DNA from: Mycolicibacterium madagascariense
GTDB taxonomy: Bacteria; Actinomycetota; Actinomycetes; Mycobacteriales; Mycobacteriaceae
DNA length: 64,000 nucleotides
Direction: 5' to 3'
NCBI RefSeq assembly: GCF_010729665.1
Contig: NZ_AP022610.1
Location: forward strand, 1,426,001 to 1,490,000
Shown here: in pieces, positions 34,992 through 42,360 of the stretch
Position numbering within the stretch: the stretch's first letter is position 1
Layout: each line of letters starts with the position of its first letter
Position numbers and translations under genes: made by a program
The notes under the pieces: model-generated
Databases searched by the model: none
The model's input: only the letters and a program-made list of their open reading frames with translations
Told to the model about the DNA's origin: nothing

Positions 34992-36304
34992 CCGATACCG
35001 AGACGGCCCACGTCACCGTCGCCATCATCGGTGGCGGCCAGGCCGGGCTGTCGGTGAGCTGGTATCTCGGACGGGCGGGCATCGACCACGTCGTCCTCGA
35101 GGCGCACACCCCGGTGCACGCGTGGGCCGACACCCGTTGGGACAACTTCACGTTGGTGACGCCCAACTGGCACTGCAGGCTGCCCGGCTACCACTACGAC
35201 GGGGACGACCCGGACGGCTTCATGACGCGGGACGAGGTCGTCGAGTGGCTGGCCGGGTGGCTGGACACCTTCGACCCGCCGCTGCGCACCCACACCAGGG
35301 TGACGAGGTTGCGACCCCTCCCCGCAGGCGGTTTCGCGCTGACACTGGCGACCGAGACCGGTGAGGAGACGCTGACCTGCGACCACGCGGTCGTCGCCAC
35401 CGGTGGCTATCCCATCCCGGTACTGCCCGCGTTCGCGGGCGCGCTGGATCCGGCCGTCACGCAGCTGCACTCCGAGCAGTACCGCAATGCCGACCAACTG
35501 CCCGACGGCGCCGTCCTGGTGGTGGGCACCGGTCAATCGGGGGCGCAGATCGCCGAGGACCTGCACCTGGCGGGCCGGCAGGTGCACCTCGCGGTCGGCA
35601 GCGCGCCGCGCGTCGCGCGGACCTACCGCGGCCGGGACTGCATGACGTGGCTGGCAGACATGGGTCTCTACGACAAGGCCGTGCCCGAATATCCGGGCGG
35701 CAAGGCGGCGATCGAGAAGACCAACCACTACGTCACCGGCCGCGACGGCGGACGCGACATCGACCTACGTCGCTTCGCCGTCGAGGGCATGCAGCTGTAC
35801 GGCACGCTCACCGACGGCAAGGACACGCGGCTCGCGTTCGCACCGTCCCTGCGCGACGCACTCAATGCGGCTGACGCCGTGTACGACTCGATCTGCGCGG
35901 ACATCGACGCCTTCATCGAACGCGAAGGGCTGCACGCCCCGTCGCCCACCAGGTACGCGCCGGTGTGGGAGCCCGACGCCGAGGTCACCGAACTCGACCT
36001 GACCGCCGCGGGCGTCACCAGCATCGTCTGGGCGATCGGGTACCGGCCCGACTACCGGTGGATCGAGGCCAGTGCCTTCGACGGCGCCGGACGTCCCATG
36101 CAGAACCGCGGCGTCACCGGGGTCGCCGGGCTGACGTTCGTCGGCCTGCCGTGGATGCACACCTGGGGATCGGGCCGGTTCCTCGGCATCGACCGCGACG
36201 CCAGGCACATCAGCGAGACGATCATCGACGATCTCCGCCCGAACGCGCCGGAGCCGTCGGCTCCCCGCGCGAGCGCTCGCCACGGCCTGGCCGTGGCCCG
36301 CTGA
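34988..36304 (+). CDS. MSMEG_0569-family flavin-dependent oxidoreductase
   Basis: A 438-residue flavin monooxygenase-like protein. The first nucleotide fold is VAIIGGGQAGLSVSWYLGRAG and the second VVVGTGQSGAQIAEDL. SIVWAIGYRPDY is the typical late FMO segment. It overlaps the preceding gene by 4 bp (ATGA). It probably oxygenates or dehydrogenates an organic nitrogen intermediate in the Nit1C pathway; this is inference. Confidence 0.9.
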   Translation: MTDTETAHVTVAIIGGGQAGLSVSWYLGRAGIDHVVLEAHTPVHAWADTRWDNFTLVTPNWHCRLPGYHYDGDDPDGFMTRDEVVEWLAGWLDTFDPPLRTHTRVTRLRPLPAGGFALTLATETGEETLTCDHAVVATGGYPIPVLPAFAGALDPAVTQLHSEQYRNADQLPDGAVLVVGTGQSGAQIAEDLHLAGRQVHLAVGSAPRVARTYRGRDCMTWLADMGLYDKAVPEYPGGKAAIEKTNHYVTGRDGGRDIDLRRFAVEGMQLYGTLTDGKDTRLAFAPSLRDALNAADAVYDSICADIDAFIEREGLHAPSPTRYAPVWEPDAEVTELDLTAAGVTSIVWAIGYRPDYRWIEASAFDGAGRPMQNRGVTGVAGLTFVGLPWMHTWGSGRFLGIDRDARHISETIIDDLRPNAPEPSAPRASARHGLAVAR

Positions 36305-36315
36305 GAGGAGCCCTC

Positions 36316-37371
36316 GTGTCCGTCTCGACCCGTGTCGACCTCACCCTCTTGGGAATTCGCGGCCGTCCGCCCGTGAACCGCAGCGCCGGAGCCGGTCCCA
36401 GCGCCGACGGTCACCTGATGATCGACGGCCGGGCCGCCGCCATCCCGTTGAATCCCAAGAGCCCCTTCGTCTTCGACGGCAGCCGCGTGCTACTCGACGG
36501 CGAGGACTCCGGCCTCGACGTCGACGTCATCGACCGGCCGCGGTTCTACGATCTGCAGACCGCAGAGGGCGTCGGCTACGACCGAATCGCGCGCCTGCAC
36601 GGCCGAAACGTGCTCGCCACCACCGTCGTTCAGACGTGCATCCGCTACGGCGTCGAAGAGCGCTGCCGATTCTGCTCGATCGAGGAGTCGCTGCGATCGG
36701 GTGCCACGACCGCCGTCAAGCGACCTGGTGAACTCGCCGAGGTGGCCGAGGCCGCGGTGCGACTCGACGGCGTCGCCAGCATGGTCATGACGACCGGGAC
36801 GTCGGCCGGAAGCGACCGCGGCGCACGACATCTCGCGCGCTGCGTCCGGGCGGTCAAGGCCGTGGTGCCCGACCTGCCCATCCAGGTGCAGTGCGAGCCG
36901 CCCGCCGACCTGTCCGTGCTCACCGAACTGCGCGACGCGGGTGCCGACGCGATCGGCATCCACGTCGAGTCGCTCGACGACGACGTGCGCCGCCGGTGGA
37001 TGCCCGGCAAGGCCACCGTGCCGCTGGCTCGCTACCGCGAGGCGTGGCGGGAGGCGGTGCGGGTCTTCGGCCGCAACCAGGTCTCGACGTACCTCCTGGT
37101 GGGACTCGGCGAGGATCCCGAGGAGCTGGTCGCCGGTGCCGCCGAACTCATCGACCTGGGCGTCTATCCGTTCGTGGTGCCGTTCCGCCCGCACCCCGGC
37201 ACGCTGGCGGTCGACGTCGACGGCGCGACGGCACCCGACGCCGCGACCGTGGAGAAGGTGTCGCGCGAGGTGGCCGCCGCGCTGCGGCGGGCCGGCATGG
37301 CCGGTGCCGACCAGAAGGCGGGCTGTGCGGCGTGCGGTGCCTGCGGCGTGCTGCAAAGCGTCGGCGGCTGA
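36316..37371 (+). CDS. MSMEG_0568-family radical SAM protein with CX8CX2C motif
   Basis: A 351-residue protein starting at GTG 36316 behind GAGAGGAG. The presumed cluster-binding cysteines are Cys108, Cys117 and Cys120 (VQTCIRYGVEERCRFCSIEE), spaced CX8CX2C instead of the usual CX3CX2C. A second Cys set, Cys337, Cys340 and Cys343 (CAACGAC), ends the protein and could hold another iron-sulfur cluster. SAM-fold segments include VQCEPPADLSV and LVGLGEDPEEL. It is part of the Nit1C cluster; the reaction is unknown. Confidence 0.88.
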   Translation: MSVSTRVDLTLLGIRGRPPVNRSAGAGPSADGHLMIDGRAAAIPLNPKSPFVFDGSRVLLDGEDSGLDVDVIDRPRFYDLQTAEGVGYDRIARLHGRNVLATTVVQTCIRYGVEERCRFCSIEESLRSGATTAVKRPGELAEVAEAAVRLDGVASMVMTTGTSAGSDRGARHLARCVRAVKAVVPDLPIQVQCEPPADLSVLTELRDAGADAIGIHVESLDDDVRRRWMPGKATVPLARYREAWREAVRVFGRNQVSTYLLVGLGEDPEELVAGAAELIDLGVYPFVVPFRPHPGTLAVDVDGATAPDAATVEKVSREVAAALRRAGMAGADQKAGCAACGACGVLQSVGG

Positions 37372-37376
37372 CGGGC

Positions 37377-38780
37377 ATGGACGCGCTGTCGATCCTCGCG
37401 GGCACTCGCTCCCACGCCGCGCCCGCAGCGGGCTTCCTGATCCGCCGGGCCGAGAGCGCTGCCGACCTCGCGGCCTACCGGGCGCTGCGGCACGACGAAT
37501 TCGTGCTCGGCCAACACCTCTTCGCGCACTCCGACGCCGACGACGTCGACGACGACCCGCGCACCGTGGTGCTCGTCGCGACCGCTCCGAACGGCACGGT
37601 GCTCGGCGGTGTCCGCCTCGCGCCGAGATGCGATCCCGACCTCGGTTGGTGGACGGGCAGTCGGCTCGTCACCGTCGAGGCGGCCCGGTCGTCGGGCGTC
37701 GGGCCTGCGCTCGTCCGCGCGGCGTGCGCGCACGCGGAGTCCGCGGGCGTGCTGCGCTTCGAGGCCGCCGTGCAGCGCCGGTACGCGCCGATGTTCACGG
37801 CGCTGGGCTGGGAGGACCACGGCGACTGCCCGATCGCGGGTCGGCCGCACGCGCTGATGCGCTGGCCACTGCACCAGATGCAGCGCCTGACCGATGCGAC
37901 CAAGTCGTTCCTCGGCGACGCGCTGGCGCCGCTGCGCGACGTGGCCGGTGGGCTCGGCCCCGCCGGTTTCGTCGGTGACGACGGCGTGCCGCTGCCCGGC
38001 AGCGACGTGATCGCCGCGTGCGATGCGATCATCCCGTCCATGGTGGAGCGCGATCCGGAATGGGCGGGGTGGTGTTCGGTGCTCGTCAACGTCAACGACC
38101 TGACGGCGATGGGCGCCGCGCCGACCGGGCTGCTGGACGCCGTGGGAGCGCCCACCCGTTCGCTGCTGACGCGCATCGTGCGGGGGATCGCGCGGGCGTC
38201 GCAGGCGTGGCGGGTGCCCGTGCTCGGCGGCCACACCCAGCTCGGCGTGCCCGCCTCGCTCGCCGTCACCGCGTTCGGCCGGACGACGCAGCCGATCCGC
38301 GCCGGGGGCGGCGCGGTCGGGGACGCGCTCCGGCTAACGGCCGACCTCACCGGTGGCTGGCGGCCGGGACAGCATGGCAGACAATGGGATTCGAGCAGCG
38401 CCCGCAGCGCCGACGAGCTCGCCCAGCTCGCCACGCTGGTCGCCCGCATGGCGCCGCGCGCCGCCAAGGACGTCAGCATGGCCGGTGTCGTCGGCACCGC
38501 GGGCATGCTCGCCGAGGCCAGCGGGACGGGGGCCGAACTCGACGTGGCGCGCATCCCGCGACCCGCCGACGCCGCGATGGGGGCATGGCTGTCCTGTTTC
38601 CCCGGCTACGCGATGCTCACCGCGGACCGGGTCGGGGCCGTCGCCCCGCCGGCGCCGCCGGGGGTGACCACCGCGGCGTGCGGTCTGCTGAGCGCCGAAC
38701 CCGGGGTGCGGCTGCGGTGGCCCGACGGCGTCGCGACGACGGCGGTGAGCGCGGACGTGACGGGACTGGGCAGGGCCTGA
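37377..38780 (+). CDS. MSMEG_0567/Sll0787-family GNAT-AIR synthase fusion
   Basis: A 467-residue fusion. Residues 15-165 are a GNAT acetyltransferase-like domain (GFLIRRAESAADLAAYRALRH, RLVTVEAARSSGVGPALVRAA). Residues 180-467 resemble AIR synthase/PurM-type ATP-binding enzymes (WCSVLVNVNDLTAMGAAPTG, VLGGHTQLGVPASLAVTAFG, KDVSMAGVVGTAGMLAEASG). In other Nit1C clusters these can be separate genes. It may acylate or activate the pathway intermediate. It follows the radical SAM gene by 5 bp. Confidence 0.87.
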   Translation: MDALSILAGTRSHAAPAAGFLIRRAESAADLAAYRALRHDEFVLGQHLFAHSDADDVDDDPRTVVLVATAPNGTVLGGVRLAPRCDPDLGWWTGSRLVTVEAARSSGVGPALVRAACAHAESAGVLRFEAAVQRRYAPMFTALGWEDHGDCPIAGRPHALMRWPLHQMQRLTDATKSFLGDALAPLRDVAGGLGPAGFVGDDGVPLPGSDVIAACDAIIPSMVERDPEWAGWCSVLVNVNDLTAMGAAPTGLLDAVGAPTRSLLTRIVRGIARASQAWRVPVLGGHTQLGVPASLAVTAFGRTTQPIRAGGGAVGDALRLTADLTGGWRPGQHGRQWDSSSARSADELAQLATLVARMAPRAAKDVSMAGVVGTAGMLAEASGTGAELDVARIPRPADAAMGAWLSCFPGYAMLTADRVGAVAPPAPPGVTTAACGLLSAEPGVRLRWPDGVATTAVSADVTGLGRA

Positions 38781-38781
38781 C

Positions 38782-39621
38782 GTGGGACTCGTCACGATCG
38801 GCGCCGTCGCCGCGCATTTCGGCCGCGACGTGGACCGAGGCGTCAGCAAGGTCGTCGGCATCATCGACGCGGCGGCCCGCGACGACGTCGACCTCCTGGT
38901 GTTCCCCGATGCCTGCCTGGGCGGCTACATCGGCGACCTGCGAGCGCCCGACCCGAACGACCGCCCGCCCGCGCTCGACCCGAACGGCCCGGAGATCGCG
39001 GCCGTCATCGCCGCGGCCGGTCCCATGACGGTGTGCGTCGGCTACGCCGAGGAGTCGGTCGGGGGTCGGTACAACGCCGCGATCTGCGTGACCGGCGACG
39101 GCGTGCTCGGCCACCACCGCAAGGTGCATCAACCGGCGGGAGAGTCGTTGGCGTACTTGGCCGGTGACGCGTTCACCGCCTTCGACACGCCGGTCGGACG
39201 GCTCGGCATGCTCATCGACTACGACAAGACGTTTCCCGAGTCGGCACGGGCGCTGGCCCTCGACGGGGCGGACGTCATCGCGGCGCTCTCGGCGTGGCCG
39301 GCCAGCGTCACCGACCGCGCGTCGCGGCTGCCCGCCGACCGGCAGGCGCGGTTGTTCGACCTCTACGACTGCGCCCGCGCCGCGGAGAACCAGGTGGTCG
39401 TGGTGTCCTCGAATCAGACGGGCGTCATGGGCGCACTGCGCTTCCTCGGGCAGGCCAAGGTCGTCGGCCCCGGTGGCGACGTGCTCGCCAACACCGGGTC
39501 CAAGGGCGGCCTGGCCAAGGTCACCGTCGACGTCGGCGCGGAGATCGCCCGGGCGCGAAAGGTGTTGAACCATCTCGCCGAGCGTCGGGTCGATGCGTAC
39601 CACACCACGGCGGGGAACTGA
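38782..39621 (+). CDS. Nitrilase-fold protein with altered triad (Asp-Lys-Asp)
   Basis: A 279-residue paralogue of the cluster's nitrilase. Aligned to it, the catalytic Glu is Asp43 (VFPDACLGGY), Lys114 is kept (HHRKVHQPAGES) and the nucleophilic Cys is Asp146 (LGMLIDYDKTFPES). The codon is GAC at 39217-39219, so it is not a misread. It should not act as a nitrilase in the normal way. It may bind a ligand, form a heteromer with the active enzyme, or catalyse something else. It starts with GTG one base after the previous stop. Confidence 0.88.
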   Translation: MGLVTIGAVAAHFGRDVDRGVSKVVGIIDAAARDDVDLLVFPDACLGGYIGDLRAPDPNDRPPALDPNGPEIAAVIAAAGPMTVCVGYAEESVGGRYNAAICVTGDGVLGHHRKVHQPAGESLAYLAGDAFTAFDTPVGRLGMLIDYDKTFPESARALALDGADVIAALSAWPASVTDRASRLPADRQARLFDLYDCARAAENQVVVVSSNQTGVMGALRFLGQAKVVGPGGDVLANTGSKGGLAKVTVDVGAEIARARKVLNHLAERRVDAYHTTAGN

Positions 39622-39623
39622 CC

Positions 39624-40712
39624 GTGCGCGTCGCCCTGCTGACCTACTCCACCAAACCCCGCGGCGGCGTGGTCCACACGCTCAACCTGGCCGAGGCGCT
39701 CGCGGAGGCGGGCATCGACGTGACCGTGTGGTCGCTGGCGCGGGCGGGTGATCGCGGTTTCTTCCGCGACGTCGACCCGCGCGTAACGGTGTCGCTGGTC
39801 GACTTCCCCGATCGCGGGGAGGAATCCGTGACGGACCGCATCGTGCGGTCGATCACCCTGCTGCGCGACGCCTTTCGGCCGACCGACTACGACGTCACGC
39901 ACGCCCAGGACTGCATCAGCGCCAACGCCGTGGGACCCTGCATCCGCACCATCCACCACCTCGACGAGTTCACCACGCCGGTGCTGGCCGACTGTCACGA
40001 GAAGGCCGTGGTCGAGCCGTACGCGCGCATCTGCGTGTCGGCCGCGGTGGCCGCCGAGGTCCGCGACGGCTGGGGTCTGACCCCCACGGTGATCCCCAAC
40101 GGCGTTCGTGCGCAACGGTTCGTCGAGGCGGCGTCCGAGGCCGGCCGCCCGGGCCGGGATGCCTGGCGCCGTCGCCTCGGTCGCTACGTGCTGGCCGTCG
40201 GCGGGATCGAGCCGCGCAAGGGCACCATCGATCTCGTCGAGTCGTATCATGTTCTACGACAACGGTTTCCGGATCTGCGATTGGTGATCGCGGGCGGTGA
40301 GACGCTGTTCGACTACCGCGACTACCGCGCCGCATTCGAGCGCAGCTGCACCGACCTGGGGGTCGAGCCGGTCATCCTGGGGGCGGTCGGGGACGACGAA
40401 CTGCCCACGCTGATGGCCGCGTCGGAGGTATTCGCGTTCCCGTCGACCAAGGAGGGCTTCGGCTTGGCCGCGATGGAGGCCCTGGCCGCCGGGCGGCCGG
40501 TCGTGACGCGCGATCTCCCCGTGCTGCGCGAGGTGTTCGGCGACACGGTCTCCTACGCTTCCACGCCGGACGGTTTCGCCGCCGCCATGGGCGCCGAGCT
40601 CGAGTCCGCCGGTGACCCCGGGCCGGGCCGGGCGCTGGCCGCATCGCTGACGTGGGAGCGGGCCGCGCGACGGCACGTCGAGTTCTACGAGGCCAACCCC
40701 ACGCCGCGCTAG
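39624..40712 (+). CDS. MSMEG_0565-family glycosyltransferase (GT4-like)
   Basis: A 362-residue GT-B glycosyltransferase starting at GTG 39624. It has the N-terminal TKPRGGVVHTLNLAEALAEA loop and the C-terminal donor site FPSTKEGFGLAAMEALAAGR, an E-x7-E type motif. It closes the Nit1C unit 2 bp after the pseudo-nitrilase. Why a glycosyltransferase belongs to this cluster is unknown. Its stop shares a CTAG with the stop of the convergent SDR gene. Confidence 0.9.
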   Translation: MRVALLTYSTKPRGGVVHTLNLAEALAEAGIDVTVWSLARAGDRGFFRDVDPRVTVSLVDFPDRGEESVTDRIVRSITLLRDAFRPTDYDVTHAQDCISANAVGPCIRTIHHLDEFTTPVLADCHEKAVVEPYARICVSAAVAAEVRDGWGLTPTVIPNGVRAQRFVEAASEAGRPGRDAWRRRLGRYVLAVGGIEPRKGTIDLVESYHVLRQRFPDLRLVIAGGETLFDYRDYRAAFERSCTDLGVEPVILGAVGDDELPTLMAASEVFAFPSTKEGFGLAAMEALAAGRPVVTRDLPVLREVFGDTVSYASTPDGFAAAMGAELESAGDPGPGRALAASLTWERAARRHVEFYEANPTPR

Positions 40713-41713
40713 CTCGTCATCGAGAGCGAGACCTCCCACAGCCGTTCGGCATTGGCGGGGTCGAGCGCGTAGGGCGCCACACCGCCGGTGCCCGGACCGC
40801 CGCGGCGCTCGACGCGCCGGGCCTCCTGGCAGTCCTCGAAGTAGCGGCCGCCGATGCCGTCGAGCAGTGGCGAGGCGGCCAGCAGCACGGAGGTCGCGGC
40901 GCCCTGCTCGACGGTCTTGAAGTTCGAGCCACCCGCCTTGAACGCCTCGAGGGCCTGCTCGGCGTAGTGCGAGGGCAGGTGGCGCTGCAGTGGGGTATCG
41001 ATGCCGCCCGGCATGAGGGCGTTGGCGAGGATGCCGTCGTCGGCCCAGCGGCGGGTGGCCTCCACGGCGAACAGGACGTTGGCGGTCTTCGACTGGCCGT
41101 AGGCCCCGAACGGGTCGTAGTCGCGGAAGGCGTAGTCGATGTCGTCGAACACCACCGGTGAACGCAGGTGACCGCCGGAGCTGACCGAGACGATCCGGGC
41201 GCCGCCTGCCGCCGCCAGCGCGTCATGCAGCGCCACGGCGAGGGCGAAGTGACCGAGGTGGTTCGTCGCGAACTGCATCTCGTGTCCGCCGGACGAGAGG
41301 GTCAGCTCCTGGATGGCCATCACCCCGGCGTTGTTGACGAGGATGTGCAGCGGGCCCTGCCAGGCCCGCGCGAAGGCGGCGACACTGGCCGGGTCGGCGA
41401 GGTCCAGCGCGGCGACGTCGACGGCTCCGCTGCGGCCGTCGGCCGGGGCTCGGTCGCTGAGATCCGCGGCCACCCGGGCTCCCGCCGCGGTGTCCCGCAC
41501 CGCGAGTGTGACGTCGGCGCCCGCCCCGACCAGCGCCCGCGCGGTCTCGACGCCGATGCCCGAGGACGCCCCGGTGACGATGGCGCGGGTGCCGGACAGG
41601 TCGACGCCCGCGAGCACCTCCGCGGCGGTGGAGGCGAAGCCGAACGGGGTAGTGAACAGGTCGGTGGTCACGCCGTGCCCAACGACGCCGGGCGCCGCAG
41701 TGTTCCCCGTCAC
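40709..41713 (-). CDS. SDR-family oxidoreductase (protochlorophyllide-reductase-like subgroup)
   Basis: A 334-residue SDR with [31 protein letters not shown], the NHLGHFAL motif and catalytic YGQSKTANVLF. This subgroup includes many mycobacterial lipid or retinol-like dehydrogenases. It starts with GTG at 41713. Its stop and the glycosyltransferase stop share the palindrome CTAG. It follows the HadC-like gene by 4 bp on the same strand. Substrate unknown. Confidence 0.87.
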   Translation of the reverse strand: MTGNTAAPGVVGHGVTTDLFTTPFGFASTAAEVLAGVDLSGTRAIVTGASSGIGVETARALVGAGADVTLAVRDTAAGARVAADLSDRAPADGRSGAVDVAALDLADPASVAAFARAWQGPLHILVNNAGVMAIQELTLSSGGHEMQFATNHLGHFALAVALHDALAAAGGARIVSVSSGGHLRSPVVFDDIDYAFRDYDPFGAYGQSKTANVLFAVEATRRWADDGILANALMPGGIDTPLQRHLPSHYAEQALEAFKAGGSNFKTVEQGAATSVLLAASPLLDGIGGRYFEDCQEARRVERRGGPGTGGVAPYALDPANAERLWEVSLSMTS

Positions 41714-41717
41714 GTGC

Positions 41718-42197
41718 TCAGCGCGTGCTGAGGCCGCCGATCGCGACCGTTTCTCCGGCCTGCTGGCCCATCAACGTGGTGAAGGCCTCGAGGACCAGTT
41801 CACCCTTGTCGTTGGTGCAGACGTTCCTGGTGACGACGATGTCCGCGCCGAACCGCTCGTCCACGGAGTCGATCTCCAGGCGGGCCCACAGCTTGTCGCC
41901 GGCGTAGATCGGCTTGTGGTAGATGAACCGCTGATCGACCTGCACGATGTTCATCGTCTCGATGCCGACGTCGACGGTGCGGAAGAAGTCCTGCTGGACC
42001 AGGAGTGCGTACACCGCGGTGAAGGTCAGGGGCGCGAGGATCGCGGGGTGGCCCAGCTCGGCGGCGGGCTTCTCGTCGAAGTTGGCGGCGTCGCTGGACT
42101 GGACGGCCTTCGAGTACTCGCGGATCTTCTCGCGGCCCACCTCGAAGTAATCCGGGTAAATGTGGACCATGTTGCGGATGTCGGTTTTTAGAGCCAT
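41718..42197 (-). CDS. HadA/HadC-like MaoC hotdog (R)-hydratase subunit
   Basis: A 159-residue protein close to the mycobacterial FAS-II dehydratase subunits HadA/HadC: MALKTDIRNM, PLTFTAVYALLVQQDFFR, IVQVDQRFIYHKPI and AGDKLWARLEIDSVDERFGADIVVTRNVCTNDKGELV. HadA and HadC lack the catalytic Asp-His and work with a HadB partner, which is not next to this gene. A very good ribosome binding site (GGAGG) precedes the ATG at 42197. It is a stand-alone paralogue outside the hadABC locus, and could act with a distant HadB or in another complex. Confidence 0.8.
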   Translation of the reverse strand: MALKTDIRNMVHIYPDYFEVGREKIREYSKAVQSSDAANFDEKPAAELGHPAILAPLTFTAVYALLVQQDFFRTVDVGIETMNIVQVDQRFIYHKPIYAGDKLWARLEIDSVDERFGADIVVTRNVCTNDKGELVLEAFTTLMGQQAGETVAIGGLSTR

Positions 42198-42307
42198 GTA
42201 ACTACCTCCGGGGGCAGACCCGGACATGCTCGGACCGGCGGGGTCGGGGGCAGGACGGGGTCTGGGTCGAACACCTTCGTGTCATTCCATTGAAGCAAAT
42301 TCTTTAG

Positions 42308-42349
42308 CGCAGCTCACCTCGAGCCGTCCCGGGACGGGCGTGAGCTGCG
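42308..42349 (-). terminator. Strong nested hairpin downstream of lhr
   Basis: Perfect 10-bp arms CGCAGCTCAC (42308-42317) and GTGAGCTGCG (42340-42349) enclose a 14-bp palindrome CCGTCCCGGGACGG (42324-42337). It lies 11 bases after the lhr stop on the minus strand and is followed by a short AT-rich stretch. This is the strongest terminator-like structure in the window. Confidence 0.7.
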
Positions 42350-42360
42350 GTGATGCGCAG

